Origin: Molanna angustata
Lineage: Eukaryota > Arthropoda > Insecta > Trichoptera > Molannidae
NCBI GenBank assembly: GCA_963576475.1
Contig: OY754981.1
Location: forward strand, 13,240,734 to 13,304,733
Direction of reading: 5' to 3'
Length of the DNA: 64,000 nt
Under the pieces are notes generated by a model, which saw only the letters and a list, made by a program, of their open reading frames with translations, was not told the origin of the DNA and ran no database searches. The position numbers and the translations under genes are program-made. Each line of letters starts with the position of its first letter. The first letter of the stretch is position 1. Positions 46,555 to 58,153 of this stretch are shown one piece after another.

Positions 46555-46556
46555 TG

Positions 46557-46728
46557 TTACCCGTCCCGTTTAACGGGGAAATAAAAACCCTAATGCTAAT
46601 CCATATCCTGGATATAATTATCTTATGGAGTTTTAAAATTTATTTAGAACTCCATAAGATAACTGTATCCATGATATGGGTAGTCAAAAGGGTTTTGATT
46701 CCCCCTTTTGACGGGACTTGCCCCACAG
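46557..46728. mobile_element. Palindromic MITE, copy 2
   Basis: Arms of about 80 bp: CCCGTCCCGTTTAACGGGGA and, at the right, TTTTGACGGGACTTGCCCCA in inverted sense; centre near 46640. The inner sequence (CATATCCTGGATATAATTAT, ATGGAGTT) matches the palindrome at 23020-23207, but the termini have diverged. The ORF crossing it is a by-product. Confidence 0.6.
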
Positions 46729-46859
46729 ATCTGTCAAAACTTCCGAAGTACTCTCATGTTCTGGATTTTATTATTATTTTTCGCCGAAATAACACCTACA
46801 ATAGATATGTACCTAGATATTATTTCATAGATATATATTCAGAGATTTTCAATCTTTCA

Positions 46860-46925
46860 CAAAAAAACGTAGAAAAACTAAGTAGTGGATTATTTGACGT
46901 AGGACACGACTCACTCGTTTTTCAC
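46860..46925 (+). mobile_element. Diverged Helentron-like 3' end
   Basis: TTTCAATCTTTCACAAAAAA, then AGTAGTGGATTATTTGACGT and GACTCACTCGTTTT, resembling the terminus at 59710-59785. Weak match. Confidence 0.35.
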
Positions 46926-47214
46926 AAATATGTAAAATATAAAAGATAATATTATTTTATAAAAATACTGCTGTGTATTTCAGACACGATTGAAATGAGT
47001 ATATATTATTTTCATTTATGACAGTTTTGTAAAGGAAAATTAAGTAAGCGTTTTGTTGTCATATCAAACTTTTTTTGTATCAAGTCAACTATCTTTCATT
47101 TCTTTGTTGAATGACCGAATTATTATAATTTAATATTTACCAACATGTTTTGAATTTAGAATTTCCATTAAAATTCATCGTTGAATCTGTATACAAATTA
47201 AAATTAAATCAAAC

Positions 47215-47680
47215 GCCGTAGCATAGAGGTAAATCGTTTGATTTGTATGCCAGCGTCTTGGATTTGATTCACCAAAGAGATTTTTAAAAAAAGGTAAATT
47301 CTTCTTCTTCATTCTGGGTTAGGTTATTTGACATGTTTGTGAAGGTGGACTATCCTGAAAGGAAGTGGTCCAGTTGTTTGTCTTCAGGAAACTCATCTAC
47401 TGTTAGAATTTCCATCTTTGCATATCAAATTAATCTTGTGTTTAAGTAACTATGTAATATTGTAATTAGTTGTGTTGTGATGTCTTGTGTTCGTTCTAAT
47501 ATTTTTTGTAAAAGACAAAATAACTATGTAAAACCGAAATGTCAAATATTTGGCATGGTATAATTGTAAACTGCTAGCCCTAGAACAGGGTTACCTAGTT
47601 GGGCAGCAGTAATCTTCATAATAGTCTTTGTGATAAAGGTGTGAAAAATAAAATAAATAAAAATAAATTAATCCAGCAAT
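47215..47680 (+). mobile_element. Possible degenerate tRNA-derived SINE with A-rich tail
   Basis: CGTAGCATAGAGGTAAATCG (A-box-like) and TTGGATTTGATTC (B-box-like) lie 30-40 nt apart; sequence then continues to an AAATAAAATAAATAAAAATA tail. It includes a GGTGGACTATCCTGAAAGGA block like the minisatellite at 26292. No related copy in the window confirms the limits. Confidence 0.3.
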
Positions 47681-48148
47681 GATATTGGTTCTCGGCGATG
47701 TAAACACTGTCCAGTGCCGCTTGAACAAGATGCAATGATATTATCAATGCTTTAATCGTTTAATTATCTAAAATACAATTTTGCAGTCTAAAATATTTTT
47801 AAAATTCAGGGATTTCTAGAACAGCCTTGTGTTTAATGCTACAACTAGGTTACTGGGAAGTCTGGCTTTTCAGTACGTTGTGATCAGATTCTCTGTGAAA
47901 GCAACCACATAGACGACACGATGATAAAGGCAACAAATCAAATTACCAATAGTCGCCCTATACGAGCTTCAGTGTCTGAGGATACATTGGGGAAATCCTG
48001 GATGGGATAGTTTGATATGGAGATACGGAGTTTAACTGCATAATAGAAATACACTGTAAGGCAAGAACAGATAGATCACGGAACATGACTACAAGGTATG
48101 TTACCTCCGCATGAGTATAATCAAACATTTCATTAACATATACTTAAT

Positions 48149-48215
48149 CACGCCATGTCTCTTATATTGGGGTAGGTAGAGAGAACCGACTGCCACATAC
48201 CTAGTTTCTTTCAAA
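48149..48215 (-). mobile_element. Short LINE 3'-tail fragment
   Basis: ATCACGCCATGTCTC, GGGGTAGGTAGAGAGAACCG and CTGCCACATA match the 3' end of the LINE at 42995-43713. Confidence 0.6.
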
Positions 48216-50312
48216 AATGGTCGAATATTTTTACACTTCGAACATCACCTTTATCGATATAATATTGTTCATATAGTTATACGAGTGTTTTAATGGCCGG
48301 ACCCTACCTCGCATTCTTTCAGCTCAATAAATTTTCTATTACATTTCATTAACGCTAGACATATAATCAATAATCCGATAGAACATTGCCATACAAAAAA
48401 TAACAATAATACGTTTTTAAAGCCCGCGAGTATTAGATTTATATTTGACTATGTAAAACTTTTGGTATAAAACAGGTAACGTAATATGAAAATACAACAT
48501 AAATCTACACAAATTTATAATATTTGCACCAAGTATTGGTTTAAAATAATAAATACACAAAATAAAGAATGATTCATTCAAGTGAAAGATTAATATTTAT
48601 ACACAGTAATAATTATATTTATATATTTTTTTGTACGTGCTTATATGGGGTAATATTTTAAATATACCTATTAATCACAATCATTTTCATTTGTAACAAT
48701 ACACTATTCATCTTCGACCATCACTCGAAATCTATTGCGGTTTTTTCTTTATATTTTTACATTTAGGTACACATTCATATAATTCAGAATCATATTATTT
48801 ATCTATAATATTATACTCGTGCTTCGTTTTTTTTTTAAATGCAAACATTTATTATTGAGACTGTTGTAGGTACACGATGGCCCAACACCGACCAATGTGC
48901 AAATTGTATTTGTTGACAATGGCGAAAATCGGTTGTGTGTAGAGGTGCTAATTTGTCGCCGACAACAATCCCTAGCCAAGATACGAAAACAAATGTTTTT
49001 GTAGAAAGAAACGCCTTTATACGCCTTTACGTCATCACATTGCTGTAACTGAGATCAAATCTCACAAAAAAAAACGAACAGGCGTTTCTTTCGACAGAAA
49101 CGTAAAATTTTCAACGTTCCTAAATGGCAAGAGAATACAATTGACATGTAAAATTTGTTCGATACAGTTTAAAACGCAAAAAATGACAATTGTTAATTTT
49201 TTGACAGATTCTCTTATGATATTTTATAACCACAATCACGAACAACATTTTTTTCATATTTAAATAGTTTCAATGATTTAAATTGCCACATGATATAGAA
49301 AAAAAAAATATTTATGCAGAATTTTTAATTTAAAAATGAATTTATTACAATATCTTTGTTAATTAAGTTAATATTGATTTTTGCCATTAGAAATTTGTAA
49401 ATGAGAATATATTAATCGAATGGGTTAAGGTATGCTTTTTATGTTACAATGTAACTAATTAATATATTATAAGCAAATTTCGAAAAAAATAATTGATCTT
49501 CCAGGAATTGTTTTGTTTCAAAAACCCTAAACTTCCCAAATAGCCTTAGAATAACAAAAGGGGTATAATTATACCGAAAATTGTTAATAATTCGAAAAAA
49601 AGGATGAAATGATTATATTTCCAAGAAAAATAATATTCAGGATAACTGGAACTGGAAAAGTTTTTAACAATAAGTCAAAATTCATCATAAAATCGATTCG
49701 AATCCATATGAACACATGGTATTTTATTTCACTGATAGTTTAATTTTCGTGTAATCCTTTTTTTATGAAATTGTTACATTATCAAACACACACCTTATAA
49801 CAGTATAAATAAAAATAACTTAATCCAGTTTAAATTTTTCATAAAATGTTATTACAAAAGGGTAATATAATATATTAAATAAAAAATCATGACCCAAATC
49901 AAACGACGATTTTGTGGCTACATTTTACAAACAGATGTGTATTTATGCTAAATTTCAAAAGATCGTTTTCCTAGCATATATTTTTTAAGATTATTTTTTA
50001 ATAATCCACTAATTGAACAATGTTTGCATTTTAAAATTATAGAGAAAACATTTAGTTTAACAAAAAAATATATGTATCATTAATTTACCTGTTTTCCAAA
50101 TAACTACCATATTGTTTTATGCTGTAGCAACATGAGATTTGATTAATATTGATCAATTTTGTACCTATTATAATAATATAATATATATTATCACTTAGAA
50201 TTTTCACTCAGTCATTGTCAAGTCCACACTGCACATAAATATATGCTAAACCACATAGTTAGGAAAAAAGTTTTTGATGTTTTAAACGGGTATTATAATA
50301 AAAAAAATCACT
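48216..50312. other. AT-rich stretch that may contain the 3' UTR of the host gene
   Basis: If the last exon at 50313-50386 is real, its untranslated end lies here on the minus strand. A minus-strand AATAAA lies at about 49729-49734 (TTTATT on plus), but AATAAA is frequent in such AT-rich DNA. A small inverted repeat, GAAAGAAACGCCT / AGGCGTTTCTTTC, at 49004-49092 looks like a MITE. Confidence 0.3.
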
Positions 50313-50386
50313 CTAATTTAAATAAATCTTCACCATTGCGAGCGTTGTTAGGATGATCACGGCGACTTTAGGATCAGAATGCGCAC
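50313..50386 (-). CDS. Candidate last exon: hydrophobic C-terminal tail of Beat-like protein
   Basis: The minus strand shows a pyrimidine-rich tract and CCACAG just before GTGCGCATTC. Joined after the phase-1 exon at 62266-62512, the first codon is completed as Gly and the frame reads AHSDPKVAVIILTTLAMVKI, then YLN and TAG at 50315-50313. Small residues, then a hydrophobic run at the extreme C-terminus, are the pattern of a GPI-attachment signal; it could also be a minimal membrane anchor. A second acceptor (CAAACAG) sits at 50447-50448, exactly 60 nt upstream and in frame, and would add 20 residues. The join is inferred from phase and sequence only; the intron would be about 11.9 kb and repeat-filled. 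Confidence 0.45.
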
Positions 50387-50446
50387 CTGTGGAAAAAAAA
50401 GAAGAAAATAGATTAGTTAAAAACTCTTGACATGATAATTGCGCAC
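50387..50446 (-). other. Optional 60-nt exon extension (tandem 3' splice sites)
   Basis: Both acceptors are followed by GTGCGCA, so either one gives a Gly-Ala start. Use of the upstream one keeps the frame and inserts a residue string containing QLSCQEFLTNLFSSFFST. This extra piece is rich in Ser and Phe and includes one Cys. Possibly a duplicated splice site rather than a regulated one. Confidence 0.35.
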
Positions 50447-50774
50447 CTGTTTGAAAGAAAATAACTGTGTGTAAAAGGATTAAAATAGGCTTAAAGTGCA
50501 AATTTAAAAATCGGAAAAAATTGAAATTAAGACCATTAAGGATATTAAAATTAAATTGGATGTATGAGTACAAAATGTTGATAAAAAATAAATTATTAGA
50601 CTCTTATATGATTTTGCCTCAAAAAATAATGGATGAGCGTCATTTGAAACGAGTTCCTATATGAAGCTGAACCGAAATTAAATGAAAGGTTTCATTGAAT
50701 TTCGGTTCAAATTTCAGCAAAACAGAGTTATCATTAACCATCTTAAAAGAGGCTAACAAAAGTAATATATTATA

Positions 50775-51749
50775 CTAGTTGCATGTAACACATGAGATCC
50801 AACTGTCGATAGCGATAGTATGTATACTTGAAGAATAAGAATCAAACTATAAACCCATAAATCCAAATTATTGAAAATTTTAACACATGTTGGTATGTAT
50901 GTCAAGATAGGACAGTATGGAGGTCAGTCCTGTTTTCCTACCCGGAATATGAAAACAGCATGATGGTTCTGTATGTATGTTTGGAGATTAAGTACCTATC
51001 AAACTATTAAGTCTTCTTACATATTGTGTATAGGCGACTGCCATACAAATTGTATGAAGCAATGTCGTCACTAAATTCAATTTTTATAAAAATTGTTAAA
51101 AAAGTTTGAGATGTGCTAATACAATGATTTTATTTTTTATAGAGAATTAAATTATCTGGTTGGGGTGTTTCGGCTTTTTTCGATATTTTTAAAAAAATTG
51201 GAAATATAGGCAGTTAAACTCATAAATTTATCGTAAAAAAAATATTTTTCTTAATAAAAAATGTTTGGGAAACCCTGGAATTTTTTTGAATAAAGTAATT
51301 TGAGATTTTGTATTTGTTTATATTTGTACCAATTTTAAGCTTTTATGGTTTTAAGATATATGGAAAAATAAAGTAAAAATTCAAAAGTTGATAACCCCTG
51401 ACTGAAACGAAAATTGAAAATTCTGAGCATAAAAGTTTTGTAGGCTTATAACTGTTTATATATTCAAAAAATTTGGGCTCTGTCAATTGAGCGGATCAAA
51501 AGTTATAAGGGACGGACGGACACACACACACGCACACACAGACACACGAAATGTTCTACTCCGAATTCTGAGTAAATCCGTGTATGGAACATATATGCTG
51601 CGAAGCCTCTAAGTTGGTGTTTTTTGACTTCAAAGTTGGAAAAGCCGTGAAAAAAGTAGACCTCTGCATACAATTCTCGCGTATTCTGGCTTGAAACATT
51701 GTCGATATGTTAAGAGAACAAAGTTCTCCTGAACAAATCGACAGTTGGA
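50775..51749 (-). mobile_element. Non-autonomous Helitron, family D, copy 5 (975 bp)
   Basis: CTAG at 50775-50778 with preceding A; the far end TCGACAGTTGGA at 51738-51749 is followed by T. Almost collinear with the copy at 20235-21221, but it keeps TTGTCGATATGTTAAGAGAA in place of that copy's diverged 5' region. It lies just outside the candidate last host exon, on the side of the intron. Confidence 0.75.
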
Positions 51750-52295
51750 TCAGAGTCTCAAGAAACACGAATATACAGTTGATTATTTTCTTTTAAACCC
51801 TATCTATAGAAAAAACTTAAAACACTTAATATTCATTAACTAAGATAAATATAAATATCCGACTCGATACTGGCTATAAAGATTAAATTTCATTAAATAA
51901 TAATAATTACTGAACGTCCTTACAAGGCTACATTTTCGAAATTTCACAGGAATTTCTCTACTTAAATATATAATCCTGTACCCGATTTACGAGTAATATA
52001 TTTTTATTTATTTTTATTTATATATATTACCTGCCAACTTTTTATAATAGTATTAACAAAGGTATATAAAATTACAAAGTATGCTATTAACCTTGCTAAG
52101 GGTCTTTTTAGTAGGAAAAAATATTTAAACAATTAAATCATGATATAAAACCGTGATTTTATAGATGTATATTATGATTTGTTTGTTCGATTTTATTATA
52201 TGTTATTATTATGTGCTAGAAATAATGGGATACATACATAAGTATGGACTGTGTCAGTTAAAATGAATTGAAAGCTATTCCGACACAAGCACTGC
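51750..52295. other. Gene-free AT-rich stretch
   Basis: Nothing recognised. Confidence 0.4.
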
Positions 52296-53102
52296 TTAGG
52301 CTGTGTTTCTGGAACAAAGATTAAAGTAAAAGTATAGTTAAAATACTTTGATTTCATAAAATTGTGCAATACCTACTCTCGGTTGTTTTATTGAAATCTT
52401 ATGCCGTCAAACAACACAATTTTGAACAATTTTATGAAATCAAAGTATTTTAACTATACTATTACTTTTTTTTTTTTTTTTTTTAAACAGATTTTCAATT
52501 ATCTCAATAGAGACGAAGTTGGAATATTTATTGTAGGAGAACCGGGAAATCAAGGCACCTACAGGGCTTACGACCTGTCATCGGCTGGTTTACGTGATCA
52601 CTTTATGCGCTTGCGCAACGTTCACCAATTATGCCTTTTTAATGAGATCCCTATCAATTCAATTTTGAAGTTCTATATATTGTAATACTGAAATTCTTTT
52701 CGCTTGAAAATAAGGAATTTTTACTATTAATATCACGGTTTTAAAACAATAGTAAAAATTCCTTATTTTCAAGCGAAAAGAATTTCAGTATTACAATATA
52801 TAGAACTTTCAAAATTGAATTGATAGGGATCTCATTAAAAAGGCATAATTGGTGAACGTTGCGCAAGCGCATAAAGTGATCACGTGAACCAGCCGATGAC
52901 AGGTCGTAAGCCCTGTAGGTGCCTTGATTTCCCGGTTCTCCTACAATAAATATTCCAACTTCGTCTCTATTGAGATAATTGAAAATCTGTTAAAAAATAT
53001 CTTTGACTCCCGACAGGGAAAAAAATCCAATGTTTGCGCATATGCAATAATAAAAATATTCGATACTATTACTGATACTTTTATTGAAACAACCCAGCCT
53101 TA
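52296..53102. mobile_element. Harbinger-like MITE (TTA target) split by PAL copy C
   Basis: TTA at 52296-52298 and 53100-53102 flank GGCTGTGTTTCTGGAAC on the left and GAAACAACCCAGCC on the right, an inverted terminal pair. Inside, AGTATAGTTAAAATACTTTG (from 52331) and its complement (to 52460) give 35-bp perfect arms. Without the nested retroposon the MITE is about 190 bp. A 3-bp TTA duplication is the PIF/Harbinger rule. No transposase. Confidence 0.65.
52456..53073 (-). mobile_element. PAL retroposon copy C: 240-bp-arm palindrome
   Basis: ATACTATTACT flanks it (52456-52466 and 53063-53073). A run of about 18 T at 52467-52484 is the poly(A) tail of the minus-strand element. 52487-52728 is repeated inverted at about 52747-52990 around a short loop of about 18 bp (near 52730-52747). 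The minus-strand start, CGAATATTTTTATTATTGC, equals that of copies A and B. The 94-codon plus-strand ORF at 52401-52685 shares an antisense peptide with copies A and B. Confidence 0.8.
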
Positions 53103-53395
53103 ATGGAATAGTTTTTATCCACTGGATGTTGTTACTGATAGATTGTATTCATTTTGTCAGTGCTAACATACATATACTAAATTGTCTATTTTTCCTATTT
53201 TTGTTGTACTGTGTTTCACTATTGTATTGTTGTATTTTTTTGTAAGGTTATTGTGGATTTTGAATAAATAAATAAAAAAAAATAAAAAGAAAATGCTGGA
53301 GGGAGAAAAATAATTGTTATAAAGAAAAATAGAAGATAAAAAAGGTCATTTATGAAGCCATTTGTATCCGCACGACAATTACATATTATAATAAT

Positions 53396-53560
53396 TCCAA
53401 ACATTCATCATCATCATCATCATCAGTGGCTCCATAGCCCAGGATAGGCCTTGGCCTCCTCAAGGAATCGTCTCCATTGCACCCTATCCATGGCCTTTTC
53501 GCTCCAATTCCGCACACCGACTATCTGAAGGTCCCACTCGACTCCATCCATCCAAACATT
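53396..53560 (-). pseudogene. Short LINE 3' fragment with 10-bp target duplication
   Basis: TCCAAACATT flanks it (53396-53405 and 53551-53560). The minus strand encodes WMDGVEWDLQIVGVRNWSEK, then AMDRVQWRRFLEEAKAYPGL and stops, with a (GAT)n tail (53408-53424 on plus as ATC). This is the C-terminus of the LINE type to which 30381-31441 belongs or is close. Confidence 0.8.
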
Positions 53561-54492
53561 AACATCACCTATAAAATGCCTAAGAATATTTTTAATAGCA
53601 TTGCGAATATTTTGCAATTAGGGCTCGAAATACATAATTAAATAAAAAAACAACTATGTACATACATAGTATGTATTTCGTTCACAATTTTGTCTTCATT
53701 CAAAGTTCGTTCACAATATTCAAAGCTGCTTACATCCTACATAAATACACGTATTGGTCTTCTTTCTTTTCAGATCTCGAATTTGATTAATAAACCTTAT
53801 TTTTAAACAAATCACAGTGGAGACAGATCTAGATATTATAGTAAAAATATATCTTACATATTATGTAAGTACTACGTCTTTTTGGTACCGACCGGCATTT
53901 TTTGTTTTCCATTTGAATATTATTATTTTAAAATTGAAACTATAATATAATATTAGGCGACAGCCGTGCGACATATTCATCCTTCATTTTCGCGCGAAAT
54001 GTGATGAAAATGTTTGCCAGCCATCAAAATAATAATGTCGGAGCTAATAATTCTATATGAAAACAAAATGTCGCCTTCATGTAAATCACACCAAAAATGA
54101 TGTTATCATTTTCATGCTTTGAGTCGTGAAAATTTCATCAAATATTTTGAAAGAGTTTTTACAAGACAAATGATATAAATATATTTTTGACGGCGCGGCG
54201 CGTTGGTTGAGAAAAATATTTTTTATAAACATTAAAATTGGTATACGAAGGTATATTTAAATGTGGAAATCCTCATTATATATTTTGTTCTTCCGAAATT
54301 CATTCATTCATATTATTACAGTATATCCTGTAATGTGGGGTAACCAGCGACAGGTGATCGGGTATGCAATACCTTTTAAAAAGAAGCACGACGCATGGCA
54401 GTATCCCCACACACTCGATACAAGTGTAGCATATAAATAATTCGATAGGTATATGGAATTTATTCATGATATGTTTTAAATTTAATGATTAT
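53561..54492. other. Gene-free stretch
   Basis: 53940-54220 has a more balanced composition (CAGCCGTGCGACATATTCAT, TTTTCGCGCGAAATGTGATG), but no coding or RNA feature was recognised. Confidence 0.35.
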
Positions 54493-54634
54493 GTCGCCGT
54501 GGCACAGTTGGTAAGCCGTTCGGTTTCTATGAGGGCGTCCTGGAAACACTGGTTTTTGGAAGAATTTGCCATACGGTAATAAACTCGCCATTTGCGCAGG
54601 GTGCAAGGAAATATTTATTATTATTATTATTAAT
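54493..54634 (+). mobile_element. SINE S3, copy b (internally deleted)
   Basis: GTCGCCGTGGCACAGTTGGT head, GTTCGGTTTCTATGAGGGCG, then a jump over the B-box to GGAAACACTGGTTTTTGGAA, AATAAACTCGCCATTTGCGC and an (ATT)n tail at 54616-54634. Confidence 0.7.
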
Positions 54635-54704
54635 ATGTACCTACCCTTTATGTCTCTTTTTATAATAGCTGATTAAATTATATATTTTTAAATGATGATG
54701 TTAT

Positions 54705-54770
54705 TTATAACAACACACCGTGTCCCTTACGGGGTGGGCAGAGAGAACCGGAGCCCACATTTTTCTATAA
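54705..54770 (-). mobile_element. LINE 3'-tail fragment
   Basis: CACCGTGTCCCTTACGGGGT, GGCAGAGAGAACCGGAGC and CACATTTTTCTAT, as in the LINE at 42995. Confidence 0.6.
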
Positions 54771-54911
54771 ATGATAATTTAAATTCGCTTAAAATACGAA
54801 TGTTGACGAAGAGAAACAGTATTACTTCAATCCATATATATTTAAATAGAGATAATATGTATATTGTATCGAGTAGCTAATCAATATTTTATTTTATTTT
54901 TCTTTTTGTAT

Positions 54912-55205
54912 TTCTTTTCGGGCAACTAACAGTTAGTGCCTTTTCACACGATCTGGTTGCCGGGTAGCCGGCGCCGGATAGCCGGCAACCGGATTGTGTG
55001 AAAAGGCACGTATTCTATGTCTAATATTAATTTAACACGCAACCAATATCAATTTGCCACATTCTGGATACTTGTGATATTAATAATCTCACAGATTCAA
55101 CCTGACCACAATTACAAATAAAAACTGCGTCTCCACCGGGTATCGAAACCGGTACCTTTCGCTCAGGAGTAAGATATGTAACCAACTGAGGTAGGAATGC
55201 CGACT
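54912..55205 (-). mobile_element. SINE S2, copy d, carrying a nested MITE
   Basis: On plus: TTTCGGGCAACTAACAG, an inserted hairpin (54936-55009), then TCTAATATTAATTTAACACG, CAATTTGCCACATTCTGG and a decayed head (GTCTCCACCGGGTATCGAAA, AACCAACTGAGG). The B-box is mutated. A tail fragment of the same SINE in the plus direction lies at about 55560-55640 (CATAAGTCTCCATAATGTGA, TTGTTGTTGGGTACGTG). Confidence 0.7.
54936..55009. mobile_element. 74-bp palindromic MITE with GTGCCTTTTCACAC ends
   Basis: GTGCCTTTTCACACGATCTG at the left and its near-complement at the right; the centre GTAGCCGGCGCCGGATAG is strongly GC-rich. It interrupts the S2 sequence AACTAACAGGTACTATGTC. The target duplication is not clean. 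Confidence 0.65.
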
Positions 55206-56052
55206 ATAAATATTTCATCCTATACAGAATGCACTATCAGTTGCCAAGCTATGGATTCACAACAGATAATCTTAATGTACGACAAAAAATATCATAAAAA
55301 ATCGACTTAATCTTTTAAAATAACAATGACAAGTTTACGGGTGTGCATTAACCTGTAAACGGAAACACGACACGGGCGTGTAAAACCACACGCCAGTCTC
55401 GTATCAACAAAAATGCACTGTATTCAGAATGGGTGGTGATCCTCATTGCTGAACTGTGGGAGATGTTATTATTTTACCTCTTGTATTTTCGAATACCCTG
55501 CTCTTAATGGACGCCCGAAAACAAAGTTAATACAATGGAGTGAAAGCACTATTCTACGGATCATAAGTCTCCATAATGTGACTTGTTGTTGGGTACGTGT
55601 TAATTAAATATATGACATAATTCCTGTTTTTGCCAAAGAAGCTACATATTATAATGTAGCACCACTCCTGGAGCTGCAACATGTATGTCATAGATTCTCG
55701 AATACTTCCGAATATTAACGAGGATCATAGCCCACCGTCGCTGATACAAACCAACAAATCTTTATTCGTGTGTTGATCGTTGAATAGATTAGAGTCGCGT
55801 TTAATTTTAATCCATGAGTTCCGACCCACGATTTCACAAATTTATCAAGTTATTATTTATATTATATTTTCAATTGATACGAATAAACCAGTGTTGCAGA
55901 AAGTCTGTGATGACAATTATTTTTCAATTGGCGTTCATGATCATATTTATAAAAACAAATAAAGAAATAATTTATCCGACGCCAAATTAAATAAATTGAA
56001 TATATTTTTATTTCAAGCCTCTTGAAATAAAATTTTTTAATTTCAGATATTA

Positions 56053-57365
56053 TATAAAACGAGTGTGTTGTGGCCAACACCAAACTCTGCACTACACATT
56101 ATGTGTACATTTTTTCATCTTGAAAAGTTGACAATCTCAATATGGTAAAGAATGCTTATGTTGTATGAAATATTTTAATAAAAGCAGATAAATTTTGTTT
56201 TAAAGAACGTGAGAGCATTTTGAAAATTTTGACATGTGATATCATATGAAGAAATTTTATGTTTTTTATGGAAAGCTAATCAGTTCTAAGTTCAAGCTCT
56301 TTACACTATAACATGAAATCAAATTACTGAACTTTTCCATACATAAGAAATTTATCTAATTATATAGTACCTACATTTCAATTAGATTCCTAAACAAATA
56401 TTTGTTTCCCTGAGGACAAAAGTTTTCGTGATACATCATATACATGAAAATCATAGTATACACTCTCTTTATGATACCTGTTGAGAAATGGATGTAAAAA
56501 AATTGCTTTACAATAGACGATCACGTATAAGACGATGCATAAATGTTGATGAGATGATGGAAATGTGTCAAGATAGAAGAATGCGGTTTTTGGTTCTCTC
56601 TACCTACCCCCTGAGGAAAATGGCATATGTAGAAAAATACTACTAGTTGCATATTACACATGAGATCTAACCGTCGATGGCGGTCATGTATTAGACGAGG
56701 CGTTGATTTTGATGAGATGGTGGATATGTGTCAAGATAGAAGAATACGGTGTTTGGCTCTCTACCTACTCCATGAGGAAGATGGCATGATAGTGTGTAGA
56801 TGAATACTATTACATTAATAGTAATGAAATGTAAAAAAATTACAGTTTTCTATAGAAACTCATTCAATATCAATATGAAGTCGATAACTCAATTTTCCAG
56901 ATGCTATTTTACTACATAAATTGTTAATTATATTTTTCGCAAATATGTAATATCACACTTAATATATTTTTCTTTAGAGGTTGACAATACCTGAATGCAT
57001 TTTTGACCAGTGTATTTCTATGGTATAAAAATTCAAACAAAACAAGAAAACCTGGAATTTCCAGACCGTGAGAGAATTTTTGAAGTTTTAACAGCTTAAA
57101 TCATAGAGAAAAAATGAATCTTTGTCTATGGAAAACTAATCAACTCTCATTCAATGTACTTCCCACATATACATATGTTCATCGGCCTTTTAGTTTGGGC
57201 CGTAAAGAGGACACAGATTTTCATATTTGTGTACGGCATACACAAAAATAACATTAAGACGAAACTCAAAAGTATGCACTCTCAACATGATACCCATATA
57301 AAAAAATACGCTTAAAAATTGTGAAATCATGACTCTTCACAATTTAATAGTAGTGGCGAGTAAAA
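56053..57365 (-). mobile_element. Helentron-like element, long copy with embedded LINE tails
   Basis: The left end is AACGAGTGTGTTGTGGCCAA then ACCAAACTCTGCACTACAC; the right side ends near CATGACTCTTCACAATTTAA and AGTAGTGGCGAG. LINE tails lie at about 56525-56625 and 56690-56790 (TGTGTCAAGATAGAAGAAT), separated by a 43-bp family D Helitron 3' end at 56643-56685. The first tail sits where the copies at 1877 and 58845 also have one. Confidence 0.5.
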
Positions 57366-58153
57366 AACCGAGTTGTGCAGTTAAATTATCAACAGTAACA
57401 AACCTTTTGGTGTAAAGCAAAGAAATATCTCCTTTTACGTTTTATAAACAAAAAACATAATAAAATTCACTCATAATATATTATAATTAAGCACCGTCCT
57501 TGTCTTGGTTTAGTGTTGATTTTTTTTCATTCTGAATGAAAAATAAAAATTACATTTTTTTTTTGCTTCTCCTGGAATATTCACTTATTTGATGACATAA
57601 ATATGACACCTAAATATTTTATTAAAATTTATTCATAAATATATTATTTTACCGCCATACGCCTAGATGTTGACGGCGAAAAATCCAAAAATAAACTCCC
57701 GCGACGGTTTAAAAAAACCATACTGTTTATTTCTCGTACTTTTTTGTTTATATTAAAATATTCTGAATATCAATATGTCATGACATCAAAGGAATTGCTT
57801 TTAAAATTATAAAAGATATTTCGCTGTTATTACAAATGTCTTATAATGAATATTGTCATTAAAAGTGAAACGTAACATACCTACTTAAATATCATCAAGG
57901 GAGAAGAGATTTCAATTCAATGGAAACTTAATTATATAGGTATTCGTTTTATAATGCATTTGTTGATGATCAAAGCTAGTGAAGATCATTTGTATTTTAC
58001 CAATAAAACAGTTTGAAAAACCTCTATGGTAATTATAATCTCCATAAGTCAGAACCTCATGGAAAATATTTACAATGGCTAGGTGTCATTCATCATTTCC
58101 ATTAAACTATACCTACACTTTTACGGGTTCAACGTGTCACTGCTTATTTTCAC
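57366..58153. other. Gene-free AT-rich stretch
   Basis: Nothing recognised. Confidence 0.4.
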
